Below are positions 12,771 through 25,700 of a stretch of 64,000 nucleotides of DNA, piece by piece (the first letter of the stretch is position 1; the number at the start of each line of letters is the position of its first letter). The position numbers and the translations under genes were made by a program. The DNA comes from Bolinopsis microptera. Taxonomy: Eukaryota > Ctenophora > Tentaculata > Lobata > Bolinopsidae. Where the stretch lies: the NCBI RefSeq assembly GCF_026151205.1, contig NC_087083.1:1116001-1180000 (forward strand). Reading direction: 5' to 3'. The notes beneath the pieces were generated by a model. It was not told where the DNA came from. It worked only from the letters and a program-made list of their open reading frames with translations, and made no database searches.

Positions 12771-13848
12771 CAGGGGTGTAGGAATGATTTTCTTCATGGG
12801 GGGGCCAAATTCAAAATATTATTGGGCGCTTCGCGCCACACCCTAAATTTTTTGGCGCTTCGCGCCAAATCCTGAATTTCGAGGGTAAGGGCAAAAGGAA
12901 ATTGCAGCATGTGCGGTATCGCGATTTTTCACGTTTGCCGCGACAAATCGCGATTTTCAGATTTTGGCCTCACGACAAATCGCGATTTTTTTCAGTTCTC
13001 CATGTCAAATTGCGCATTTTCCTTAAAATCTATGGACCAAATTCTCGTTTTCTATAATTAGTATATGAAACCAATCAGTATCGCATCCACAACCTTCCGA
13101 ATGTAGGCAAGGACTTCAAAAAAACCGAAAACAGAAAAATATATTTTCGGCTCAGAATGATCAAGGTAGCATGAAACATGAACTAAAGTAATTTCCAGAA
13201 AAACTTTGAAAAATTTTGACTTAGAAAATTTTCGGTCCGAGTTATTCTCGATACGTACCTCTGAAAGCAGAGCTCCCGCTTCCGAGCTCGTATTGCGAAG
13301 GGGAGGCCTGCCTTCCGAGATCGCATTACAAAGGCCAAAGGGGAACCCTCGAGTCCAAAATCATACATCGAACTTCGAAAACCGAAAAAAATATTTTTGG
13401 CTCATAATGATCAGGGTAGCATGAAACATGAACAAAAGTAGTTTCCAGAAAAACTTTGAAAAATTTTGACTTAGAAAATTTTCGGTCCGAGTCATTCTCG
13501 ATACGTACCTCTGAAAGCAAAGCTCCCGCTTCTGAGCTCGAATTGCGAAGGGGATGCCTGCCTTCCGAGATCGCATCACAAAGGGGAACCCTCGAAAACC
13601 AAAAAAAATATTTTTGGCTCATAATGATCAGGGTAGCATGAAACATGAACAAAAGTAGTTTTCAGAAAAACTTTGAAAAATTTTGACTTGGAAAATTTTT
13701 GACTAAATAAATTTTCGGGGAAAAATTTTTTTTCCCAAAAATTTTTAGAAACCTAAATTAAAAAGTTGGCCCTTTTTGGCCCCTTGCCCAGATTTCATGG
13801 GGGGGCGATGGCCCCCCCCCCCCTGCCCCCCCGCTTCCTACACCCCTG
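12771..13848. mobile_element. Non-autonomous hAT-type element, 8-bp TSD
   Basis: Terminal inverted repeats CAGGGGTGTAGGAA/TTCCTACACCCCTG are flanked by an exact 8-bp duplication GTAGTGTA (12763-12770 and 13849-13856), the hAT signature. The 1,078-bp interior has no transposase. It holds a roughly 220-250-bp unit repeated two and a half times (about 13120-13700). Short frames here are repeats, not genes. Confidence 0.8.
13120..13700. repeat. Tandem repeat of about 220-250 bp, 2.5 copies, inside the hAT-type element
   Basis: Units start near 13123, 13375 and 13593. Each has a GGCTC(A)NAATGATCA string and an AAACTTTGAAAAATTTTGAC string. The second copy lacks about 10 bp and the third is truncated. 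Confidence 0.8.
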
Positions 13849-14309
13849 GTAGTGTAACTATGGTAAATTTTTTTTTGTTTTAAAAACCGGAGGGCCACCC
13901 TTAAGGGCTTTGAAACCGGTTTATTGACAATATAATATATAAATAAACTGAAGTCGTAACATTCATGTCAATACTATAACTAACTGAAATAATATAATCT
14001 GTAGTTAAAATAATAATACTTAATCAAATGAATCTCTTTTATTTCCACACTAATTCTCACACCAAGCTTTAATTCACACAAATTTTATCAGATTACTATC
14101 ATGGCGGCCGAGATGGCTCACCAAAATTTTCACTGAAAATTTTGAATTAAAAAATTAATTATACAAAATCAAACTCAAAATCGTTTTCAAAATAAGAATC
14201 GTTTTCAATTTCAATATAAAAATCGTTAAATAAAATTTAAGCTCTAAAATTTAAAACAGTTACCAATTACAATCCGTATAAATAGCGTTGCGCCGATGTA
14301 TCGTTTGTT

Positions 14310-15590
14310 CGGGTAGTGAATGAACGATAACGCTCATGAAATTTACTGGGATCATACTATAGAGTATGGCTGGTGGTAATAGGCCGTGCGCCATCGACCG
14401 TGAGACGCGCGCGCTGACCATTGAATGGTTTTTTAGCTCGTATTTCGGCCAGCACATTATTTCGGAAACAATCAAAAAGTTATAATACTTCCCATATAAC
14501 AATTTTGTTGAAATTTGGTCAGCTTACGTAATAAACGTATAAATACTTATGTTCTATTGAACCTAATTTAGTTTGAGCAATTTTGATTGTCAGAATTTGA
14601 GTTATCAACGAATTTATACCTATTTTGTCATTTTTAGACCTCTTAATCAAGGCCAATCACTCCCAACTAAATTAGGTTCGGTAGTTAAGTATGATTGGAA
14701 GATTCTGACAAATTTTCAGAATGATTCATATACAGGAACCTGAGATATGACAGAATAATACGACAAAAATCAACGAATTTCGTCAAATTACGCGACTTTT
14801 ACACCTAATTTTGCTCCAAAAGCCGCGCACCATAAAATATGGCATCTAGTCGATACTCACTGTAGGAGGTGCACCATAAAAATAAACTTGCTCGGATTTT
14901 AAAATTTTTTGTACCATTGTTTTCTAGAGACTGTGAGAATTTTCACAATACTAAATTTGTCATACCTTTTTTGGAAAGATCAGTGAGTTTCGCCTAGGTA
15001 CCATATTTGATGGTGCGCGGCTTTTGGAGCGTAATTTGACCAAATTTGACCAAATTCGTTGATTTTTGTCGTATTATTTGGATATATCTTCAGTTCCTTG
15101 AATGAGATCATTCCAAAAATGAAAAATTGGCGAAGACCTTCCAAATATAATAGGGCTTTCGCAACTGTCCGAAAAATTTGGTGGATATCGGAGTTGATAT
15201 AGTGATCAAAATGGAGCAAAATACGCTGCTTTTAGCTGTCACATAATGTCTGATGGTTGGTTATGCTTTAAACTTTTCGGACACTTTCCTTGTAAGTCTA
15301 TGAGTAAGCTTACCAATTTTTGTTGCAATCGGAGGTCGGGAAGGATACTAAATATCTATTTGTTTGAAGAAAATTGTGCTGGCCGAAATTAGCGCTAAAA
15401 AACCATCCTACAGTCGGCACGCGCGGCTCACTGTCGATGGCGCACTACCTACTCACTGATCATTTCAAAAAGGTGAAACAAATTTGGTACTGTGAGAATT
15501 CCCACAGTCTCTAGAAAACAATAGTACAAAAATTTTGAAAATCCGAGCATGTTTATTTTTATCGTGCACCCCTTAGTGGTAACTAGTGTT
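14310..15590. mobile_element. Composite foldback region with three nested inverted-repeat pairs
   Basis: Three imperfect inverted pairs can be matched. 14387-14456 pairs with 15377-15447 (both carry TTTCGGCCAGCAC or its complement and the string GCGCCATCGAC). 14760-14860 pairs with 14990-15075 (CCAAAAGCCGCGCACCAT). 14873-14950 pairs with 15488-15575 (TTTCTAGAGACTGTGAGAAT). No coding sequence is seen. Confidence 0.6.
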
Positions 15591-15600
15591 ATAGTTATCT

Positions 15601-15722
15601 CTTGATTCACGATGTCAATCCTTCGCAGCTCGGTGAGGCACAGTGGTGCATCTCGCCGATCTACCGTTGCGAGAAGCATTATTTGATGCGCGCGCGACCC
15701 AGTAGTGCATCGCGCTACCAAG
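15601..15722 (+). repeat. Dispersed SINE-like unit, copy 2
   Basis: Same order of strings as 10130-10250 (GATGTCAATCCTTCGCAGCTC, then GAGGCACAGTGGTGCATC, then CCAGTAGTGCATCGCGCTAC). Confidence 0.5.
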
Positions 15723-17805
15723 TTATCTCCCGATTTACCGTGCTTGTCGGGGAAAGGGAGATGCATGCATATTGCATGGTCTAATGTGAGTTTTAAAGTG
15801 TATTTAATTGTTAAATTTTAACAAAATAAGTAAAACGTGACATGCGGTGAAAGAACACTGCGTATGATAAATCGGGAGGCACGATAAATTGGGAGCGGAG
15901 ATGACTCGTGACTGCAACACATAAGGAATTTGACATTTATAAATGTAATTTGCACTATAGGTTGGACTGCACGGGATCGGACCCCTCAGTTTCAGTTCAT
16001 TGTTTCACTGAGTTCATCGGGTTAAGCACTATCCAAATCTATAGTGCGAAATTTATTTATAGCCATATTGCCATGTGTAATCTGGCAATTTCTGATGCAT
16101 AAATTGTAAAAACGACTAATATGGAATGCGCATTGAATTGATTGCTGGGCTCTGGGTGTGTGTGCGCGTGGTTGTTATTATGATGCGTTGAGATCAGCTA
16201 CGTTGATGATATGTGAATGTGCGTGTTATGCGTGTTGTGCTGATAAGGCTTTAATTGAGCGATGGCTAACGTTCAACTGAGCGTTGCGTCTTACAGGGTA
16301 AGAGCACTAATAACTTTTAAAGATTTCGATTCAACCTTAAATCCAAAACTTGATATTTAAGTTTACTACTGCGAATACAGCTCGATATTTTTCTACAAAT
16401 GCTGCAATATTACACAGGTGATTACATTTTGATATCCTTACAATCCTTTGAATTGTAAAACAAAAGGTGCCGAACTGTACGTATTTTTTACGACTTTTGT
16501 ACGAACTGAGCAGCTATGCTCTGTGTAAAACATTGCAGTTCGATATTTCCTGAGGGTAAGAGCACTATATACTACTAGGTGTGTTCCTTTGTCCAGTCAG
16601 GTCTATTCTTTGTAATCGAGGGATCATAATACATCGGGTGGGGCGCTGATTTAGACTTGAGAATCCGTGGAAGAGGCGATCGGATCAAAATTCTCGACGC
16701 CACGTTCTGATCTTCTAAATGGGCGGACTGCAGTGAATAGAATGATGCGATGCCCTGCCTAAGAATAATGATCTGTCACGCGGAGTCAAGTTGTGATCGA
16801 GTATAACAACAACACTGAAATCGTTAAGGATTCTGATCTAAACCAATCCTCAGGATTTGTTTTGTTTAGTTAGTTCGACAGCTGGTTGGCTTCGCTAGGT
16901 CACGTGGCTTGAGGGTAACCCGTGAGTGCCCAGTTTATTTAATGCGTGATACTCGCGCGTCTAGGTAGGTTATAAGCCTACAACCTGATGATGAGCTCAG
17001 TTTCTCAGCGGTCACATAAAATTTGATGCTTTACTCTCTCCCTTCCTCCTTCTCTGTCAGCAAAACCAATTTTAAAAGTTTAACCCATCCCTGGCCCAGT
17101 GGCCATTTCACATCATGTGGTCTCTTATCTATCTGATGTAGAAACTAATACACCACAACGCTTTCTTTTGCCGAAGTTTCCAATTCGTTATATAGGTGAG
17201 GTACATCAAGAAATTTTGTAATCCTTGCCATCCTTTGTTAAAGCAATACCACTCTGTGTAACTCATCTCAGTTCGCTATATTTCCTAACAGCACTGTGTG
17301 TTCCTTTATTCAGGCGGGTTTAATCGGTCTTCATAACTGCACTCAGACAATTTCAGCCTCTTCCTCAATAAATCGGGAGGGGGGCGCTACTGACTGGAGG
17401 ATCCCTGGATGAGGCGTTCAAGATTCTCGACGCCGGTCCCGGGTCCTGATCACTTAATGGGCCGAATGTTGTGAATAGAATGACGCGGTTATATAGGAAA
17501 CGATTAAAACTCACGTAAAATCTCTTGTGTGCTCCCTCGGTAGGTTATGAGCTTAGTTTCTCAACGGTCACATAAAATTTGCTGCTCTCTCTCTCCCCCT
17601 TCCTCCTTCTCTATCAGCAATGCCATGTCATGTTGTGGTCCAATGTCTATTTACTGTAGAAACTAAAATACCAATGGCCGAATTTCATCAAACCGTTTTT
17701 CGAAAAACCAATTAACTGAGGCACAATAAGCGTGCCTGCAACCTCAAAACGATTTTGGAACATCGTTTGCCAGGTGTTTCATAGTTATAAGTAAAATCCT
17801 CCAAC
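15723..17805. other. No gene; diverged direct repeats
   Basis: A unit with GTGTTCCTTT...GATTCTCGACGCC...GTGAATAGAATGA occurs at about 16575-16750 and again at about 17288-17485. A second string (GTTTCTCARCGGTCACATAAAATTTG plus a CT-rich tract) occurs at about 16998 and 17551. These are old transposon remains; no coding sequence is supported. Confidence 0.5.
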
Positions 17806-17807
17806 TA

Positions 17808-18768
17808 CCTTATCGGACCTTATTTGGACGGACATTACTTGAACGCTGGAGGCCCTAGCGTTCACCTTAATGTCCGTTCAAATAAAGTCCGTTCAATTAA
17901 TATCCGTCCGAGTTAAAGTCCGTTGAATTTTTTCAAAAATTTTTCCATTTCGAACTTTTTGTCCAGAATATGACAACTTTTAAATTTCAGTCAATTTCAA
18001 TAGCTATCATTAGACTAAACAATATCGTTGAATCAATAAAAACAAGGTATTATAAAATTTTAACAATCTGAATTGTAAATATTTGATACATGTTACGCCT
18101 TCGGCGGCGTTACGCCTTCGGCGGCGCGCGCTTCGCGCGCGAAAAGTGGCATGCAACGTATGTCAAGTAAATATTACATTATTGCATGATAACTATCTTG
18201 AAGTTGATCTTCGGCTTCTTCTACCTGACTCCACATTTTATCTTACAACTGGTTGTCTGTCCAACTCGTAGTCGTACCGGGCAATGAATTGCCCAGCACT
18301 AAACAGATTTGTGCTGGGAAAGCTCCACGTGATGTTAAGGTTAACCTAAAGTTGTCTAAGATAAAACCAAGCTTCACGCCGAAAAGCTTGTAAAAGTTTA
18401 CACTGAAATGCAGGACCGAGGTAGTTTGATAAAAAAATGGTTTCCAAAAAGCAGGTATTCGTATTACTGATGCTATTAAGCATGGAATATTTAATGCACG
18501 AAAACCCATTTGATGAAGACGGTATGCGATATTAGATAATGATCATGTACACATAATTTAACATTTTTACTGATTAAAGGCTGCTTTTCTTGCTTACTGT
18601 ATGAAAAATGGATTTAAAAATTATTTGCTAAAACTAAAAAAACGTCAAAAAAAGATGAACAAAAATTCGGATTTTTGATGGTTTTGATTGCCTTCTAGCG
18701 TTCATATTAATGTCCGTTCATAATTATGTCCGTTCAAGTAATGTCCGTCCAAATAAGGTCCGATAAGG
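17808..18768. mobile_element. Second copy of the pogo-like element, shorter coding remnant
   Basis: It has the same terminal inverted repeats as 11375-12267, flanked by TA (17806-17807 and 18769-18770). It keeps only the C-terminal transposase remnant (about 18340-18490). The upstream part, about 18070-18300, is unrelated, so the two copies are separate deletion or insertion derivatives. Confidence 0.75.
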
Positions 18769-18770
18769 TA

Positions 18771-19771
18771 TTATACAAATATCACTCGTTAACTACATGG
18801 GTTGGTTTAACTTCATTTGTCACTAATTTTAACGGTTTAATTGTACTTTGCAGCAGCTCGCGCCATTTTACGGCCTGGCTGGGCGGCTGGCTGCAATCCC
18901 TGTCTGCGGTTCTCTCTTCAAGCTTCATGAGCGAGCAATAGACTGCTGACTAGCAAGCTAGGTAAGCACCATTCGGCAGCAAAAGAAGGCTCTATCCATT
19001 ATATTAGCTCGGCAGTCCTATTTAGTCAATGCCATAGTAGTTAGTACATTCACATAGCCATGTGTCTACGCGTACTGCGTGACGCGCTTAATTACTGCAA
19101 GTGAGAGGGCTGGTTAGAGCAAGTTAGTACATAACCAATAACAATTTCCCGCTCATTTCTGAAGTCATATTTGTAGCTTTTTGTTCTACTAAGACGCGCG
19201 TCGAGTTAGACTTGGACTCGTCGACGCAATGCAAAACTGGGCCGCACAATAAAAATGTTGGCGCAAAATTGGTCACAACGAACGGTCACCTTTTAAGTGA
19301 CGTTCTCACTTTAAGCCTTGGCCGGAGAGATTTCGTACAATACAGTATAGATTAATAATACTTAGTAGTAAAACAAGTCATCTAGCAAATATCAAAACAA
19401 ATTAAGGTTATATTAACTTAAGCATTGTTTATAAAACAAGAAACTGAGCTGTAAACCTTGTAGTTTTGACTAGAGATCAAACGCCCCCTATATGCAATAG
19501 GGCCCTAAAGTAAAACGAGAAACTGCATAAACCCTTTGGCTGAAAATTTTGTCCCGATATCCGACATACCTAAACATATTGGAAAGAAGTTTTATCGGTT
19601 CTAAAGAACACATACATATAAATGTGTTGTGTGCAAATTGCTTTGAAAGCCAGGATTACCTAAAAACATACACCACTAAAATGTAAAACAGTTTGTCCAT
19701 CTGAGTCAGCTGAAGGTTGTGATAACGTCATAAAAATGTGATGACGTAACCGAAATGTGACGTCATAAGGT
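18771..19771. other. No gene; probable 3' flank/UTR of the STIP1 gene
   Basis: No coding sequence is seen. A string around 19050-19085 (CACATAGCCATGTGTCTACGCG) recurs in inverted orientation at 47787-47825, so it is a dispersed repeat. TGACGT-containing motifs lie just after the stop codon (19740-19765). Confidence 0.4.
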
Positions 19772-22700
19772 CTATCGAACTTGAACGACGCCGCTTTCCA
19801 CGAGTTTCATGAACTTGTCCCGGACATCTGCGTTTTTCAAATGCCTGAAGAGAAATGTGCATATCAGTAATTAGCACGACACTGATAAACAGAGCCCAAC
19901 ATCCAGGACTTATTGGTATTGTTAAATGCCTGTCAATAACATATCATTATATAATCTTCTCTATAAAAATTCTCTATAAAATTATAATTCTGATAGATTT
20001 AGAACTTTTGAGGGGTCCCGGACCCCAACCGCCAAACGGTGCCCGCAGGGCAGCCACGCCCATATTTGGTTCAAATTATTATATTCAAAAACATTTGGCG
20101 GCCAAATTTGCCGGGCATTTTGGACCAAATATGGGCGTGGCTGCCTCGCGGGCACCGTTTGGCGGTTGGGGTCCGGGACCCCCTCAAAAGTTCGGTCACC
20201 GGTCATAGTTTGTTGGTCAACTGCTATCTCGAAACCAAGTTTCACAAAAAAATCAGGGTGAACCCCCCCCCCCCCCCCCCCCCTATTAACAAAAATTCAA
20301 AATATTTGATAAAATCAATCGGGCCTCATTTAGATTACAGCATTAATTTAAAATTAAACTAAAATAAATTATATTAAAAGTAACTTACTCCTGGGCTGCA
20401 GCTGGGTCTTTCTGCATTTGTTCTAAGATGACTTGCATGGACGGGTCTTGTAAGATTTGCTGGATCTCAGGATCGTTCATGGCGAGTTTAGCCCTGAAAA
20501 CAATAATAAGTTACTATAAGTAAACCATGAAGAGAAATATCACGATGGTTAGGTCAACTTATAACAGACTTCATAATATACGTGTAGATCTACATTCTAC
20601 GGCGTGTGCAGTGAACAGTGTTATCCGCTTCTACTCTTAATTTTGTTGAACGTTTCTTGTCAACTTACTTCTTTTAAACGGAGAATACTTTTCTACTGAT
20701 CCAAACGTCACTTCGCAGGTTACCGCAGTTTTAATAAATTTAAAATTAACAAGTAAGTTTAAAATTTAACGATTATATTTATTATAGGCTGCAGCTATAT
20801 TCTGTTGCCGCACATTAAGCCATGCTGAGTTTAACCTATACTTGCTCACATTAACCTATACTTGCTCACATTAACCTATACTTGCTCACATTAACCTATA
20901 CTTGCTCATTTTAACCTATACTTGCCCACATTAACCTATACTTGCTCATTTTAACCTATACTTGCCCACATTAACCTATACTTGCTCATTTTAACCTATA
21001 CTTGCTCACATTAACCTATACTTGCTCATTTTAACCTATACTTGCTCACATTAACCTATACTTGCTCACTTTAACCTATACTTGCTCACATTAACCTATA
21101 CTTGCTCATTTTAACCTATACTTGCTCACATTAACCTATACTTGCTCATTTTAACCTATACTTGCCCACATTAACCTATACTTGCTCATTTTAACCTATA
21201 CTTGCTCACATTAACCTATACTTGCCCACTTTAAGCTATACTTGCTCACTTTAACCTATACTTGCTCATTTTAACCTATACTTGCTCACATTAACCTTGC
21301 CTTCTTTAATCTAGCACACAATAGATTTCAGTTGTGTGTAACACTGCCTTGTGTAGCAATATACCAAGGAAACAGACAGATTACAACAGTAGAAAATAAG
21401 AGCTAACGTTTAACACCAACCCGAGGAATTCTCTAGAAAAGCTCTCTTCTCTCTCCCTTCCTTGGAGCCGAGTAAATGGCTCCTGTCGCTTCCCTGTTCT
21501 TAGGGGACAGAGGGATAATGGTCATTAGTCCTAGCGAAGGTTGTATGAGGTCTGCTGTGCGCCGCGTTCACGATAATCGGTGTAAAACAATAGAGAGGGA
21601 GGAGCAGTTGAATAACGCATTTCTCTCCAGCAAGCTAGCGGGTAATCCTCAATGCTGCTCAGTTCTCGTTTGTATTTTTCAGTAAAGCTGCTCCAGCAGC
21701 AATCTGCATTGTTACAAGAATATTTTGGGGACATGGCGCAATTCTGTTTTAAGATTGTTAGATTCGGATATTTTATTGGTCAAAGCTTTGGTCTGATTGG
21801 TTAATAGCTGTCACGTTACAACGATTCGTGCATGAATTCATTTTTGTGTATTTTTGTGGCAAAAATTTTAAAACTTGCACATAATTTCATATAGAATGTT
21901 GAGAGAACAATGAGAATGAATATCTTTCTGATGTCACTTCTTATCGTCGGAGCTTCTGCTGATAACGAAGGTAAGGCTGATAATCGTGTAGGTTTAATGC
22001 TTAACATAGTTTTAATAACTTACAAGAGAATGGTGTTTTATTTGCCCCTATATTGGGTGTCTCAGTTACTATTTTGTGTTATTTCGTGCACTTAATGTGA
22101 TTATTCGTGTTTAAATGAATAGTCATTATTTAATAGTTAACACCACAATTTTGTTTTGAAAATCGCCATTTGAAACTATTATGATCACAATTTGTTGACT
22201 AAAGGCAAACCACAAGTTTCATTGTGAAAGTCATGGTTACAAATTACTAAGTTATCTTTCATTAAATAAAGTAAAATCACACAGGTTGGATACCGCCAAT
22301 CCTTGGTGTTTGGCTAGATTACGATCTGCCTAACAACCCAATAGAGATCAGCACTGATAGCACTCCAGGGAGTGGTGATATAATGTGGCTGGACACACGG
22401 AATGCACAGGATAAACTTGCTGGAGGAATCATAGTGAAGTTCCTCGATCCCGTTGTATGGATATTAAACGACTGCCGAGTTAATAGGTATCATCCCTTCC
22501 CAACCAATCTGCCCGATGCTACCAACAATGTTTGGAGGATAACAATCATCAAAGATTCAGGCACTAGATTGGTCATTCACTGTAACGATATTGAGGTGCT
22601 TGACTTCACAGCGTCAGATTCAGAGTGCGAAGCTACAACTTGGAGAGATACCTTCGACAAAGACATGGTGAAGATAAAGTTCGGACAAGCCGACAGGGCA

Positions 22701-25700
22701 ACTGATAAATACAGACCCTACAAAGCTAAAGGTGACTAGAAAGTGGTCTCACGAAGACTGAAGAGTTCAATTTTATTATTTCATCATCAGCCACAATAAA
22801 AGAAGAAAACCTTTGTCTCTTAGACCACTATTTCCTTCCGTCTTTTAATGCTATTTTTATTTTTATTCCTTAAAAATTTTCCGCTTCAGAATTTTTATGA
22901 TTTATCCCAAGATTTGGCATTAAATTGACCATAATATATCAAATTTGACAAAATCGAACAGTGATCAATTTCAGCCAAGTGCGCGAGTTTTGACTCAACA
23001 TGGACGAACGTACGAACAGATCCAACACTACCAGTCACACACGGAGTAGAGATAACACTCACGTGTCCTAAAGACTACACCAACAAGGGAAGTGACAAAG
23101 CAACTTGTCAGGACGGAACTTTTGTCCCAACTGGTCAATCTCCTGATTGTGGTGGTGAGTTTAGTGTTGTCTATAAACCATATGATTGACGGACTTGCCT
23201 TTCAGAGAAAATTTTCCGCTTCAGAATTTTTATGATTTATCCCAAGATTTGGCATTAAATTGACCATAATATATCAAATTTGACAAAATCGAACAGTGAT
23301 CAATTTCAGCCAAGTGCGCGAGTTTTGACTCAACATGGACGAACGTACGAACAGATCCAACACTACCAGTTGCACACGGAGTAGAAATAACACTCATGTG
23401 TCCTGCAAACTACACCAACAAGGGATTTGACAAAGCAACTTGTCAGGACGGAACTTTTGTCCCAACTGGTCAATCTCCTGATTGTCGTGGTGAGTAAATA
23501 TTATGCGATAGATGATAATTTGCTGTTATGATTTCGATACTACTGAGAGTGAGACTGTTCAAAAATGTCGAGTACTGTTTAATTTCCAAAGTACACCATC
23601 AGTACACCATCGACTATGTATTTTAAGTGATCAAAAGTGCTGCTATAAAATGTAATATTTGATTTTAATGATTGCTATTTAAGAGAGTTGCAATAGACTA
23701 AAAGAAGAGTGGACAGCAATCAAGACAACGACACAGTTCCCAGTAGACGCAGGAACAGTGGTGGAAGTAACGTGTGCTGTCCCTGGAGCTCTCCAAGACG
23801 GAAGCAGTGAAGTGACCTGCACCCTGGGGACAGAATTCACTTTCTTAGAAGAACCATCCTGTTTTAGTCCAGGTATAACCTTACCCTTACCCTTACCCTC
23901 ACTCAGTACCCTTACACTCACCCAGTACCCTCACCCAGTACCCTCACCCAGTACCCTCACCCAGTACCCTCACCCAGTACCCTTACCCTTGCCCTTGCCC
24001 GAACACTAATCCTCCTCTCGTCTACAAATAACCAAGATATCATATTAACACACAGTCTAAAATTAGAAAAGGTTTTTAGCTGTGAACATCACCAAGATAA
24101 CAGAAACACAGATATTTGCTGACATGGTATATCGTGGTTAACAGGTGAATAAAACAACATCTTAAACTTCATTTTCAAATAAATTCATCGACATTTGCAG
24201 TCATTTTTTTAAATTTTAGGTTTTTTTCCTCCTAACACTTACTTCAACACATGCAGCTGTTTTTAACATGAATTAAAATACCCAAAAGAGTATTCCAATA
24301 ATTTACCAAACTTAGTTCTCATATAATTTTGCACTACTTTAACAGTTTAATAATTAATAGTGTGTATTTCAGATTATATCCAACTTTACGTCAGATGTGA
24401 GTATACAGTAAAAGTTTTTTTAAACAAGAAAAGTAATTTATAATGTGATATACACTCAGCTTCTTTAAATTACGATATTTCAATAGTTTCTTGATAAAAT
24501 CTTTCATGTTGACAGTCATTGCATCTGATTATGTTTGTATTTCACTTTGAATATTTCAGGGCAGTGTCACGGTGAAGAATTCCCTTCCCATCAGCCTATA
24601 TTCATGATATTGGTAACCTTATAATCACCCTTCAGCAGTTGTAACTTTGTAATAATACTCAACTAATGCAGTTTAAGTAAAAATTAACTATCAGAAAGGC
24701 GAACTGATTGATTTAAATCTTTCAAACTGTTAATACTGTTCGGTAATTTCAATTTTTATGTATTTCGGCGTAAATCTCTTTCACCTTTTCAGAAACAAAC
24801 GAAGCTCCAAACGCTACGAATGAGACTTCGATAATTATACTCAGCTCAAGCTCAACATCATTAAGAAGCATACTACTACTACTACTACTATGTCGGAGCT
24901 AAGTCCGATCTACGCCAGAAAACCCCTCATATATCCCTGTCCCGCATCAGGGTTCGCAGTTCCTCTTTAGAGTTTGTCCAACTTCCTTCAGTAACATAGA
25001 CAAGTAGCTTTGTCTTGGTCGGCCTTGCTGTGCTCTACCGTGCGTAGGTTCCCATAAGACTAAATCACAAAGAAGCATTATTCAATCAAAGAAGCATTAT
25101 TCGTTCAAACCCCCCCCCCCCCCACCCCCAGTCAAGGTCAGTGGTTCGAAATTAACATATTATTTCTTCGATGTTGTGATGATGATGAATAATTCGGAAA
25201 AGAATGCAATCTAGCAATTTTCTTATCATGATCCTTCATTAACTGGTATATTTATCTAAAATGTTTGAAGTTGCTCCACTGTATGAAATGCAGATTTTTA
25301 TAAGGAATTTATTTTTCAGTGTGTCAAGAATCAAGATATATACGATTAAGGCACAATTTCGGAGCTTAGAGACAGGATCTTACCAAGTAAGTTCCACATT
25401 AAATTTAACTCAATCTTATTTCACTTTCTGTAGCTTATATTACTAAAAAACCGTAAATTCTTAATCTGTGATTATATGCTCTTAGTGAATACTGAGTACT
25501 CTCGAGGAGTTCGCTATCTCAAATCCAGCACAACTTACTTTCAGCTTCTTTTACAATCTTTTATTATCCCTCCCTTCTCCGGGACCATTGTAGAGCGCTC
25601 TCTTATCATAGGCTTTACAAAATATCGCTCTCTAAGTCTAGGTTTAATCCAACGTTACATTAAAACTGCCTAGTTCCTGAATTTAAAAGCAGATTATTAG

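Noticed and set aside
13183-13652. Several 60-110-codon frames on both strands
   Set aside because: They lie in the tandem units of the hAT-type element and repeat with it.
20831-21297. CRISPR-like regular repeat
   Set aside because: The 20-bp units abut with no spacers and the window is eukaryotic; it is a minisatellite.
24368-24625. Two short candidate exons (acceptors at about 24371 and 24560)
   Set aside because: Each has splice-like borders, but neither shows domain similarity, and the sushi exon at 23872 joins 24793 in phase without them.
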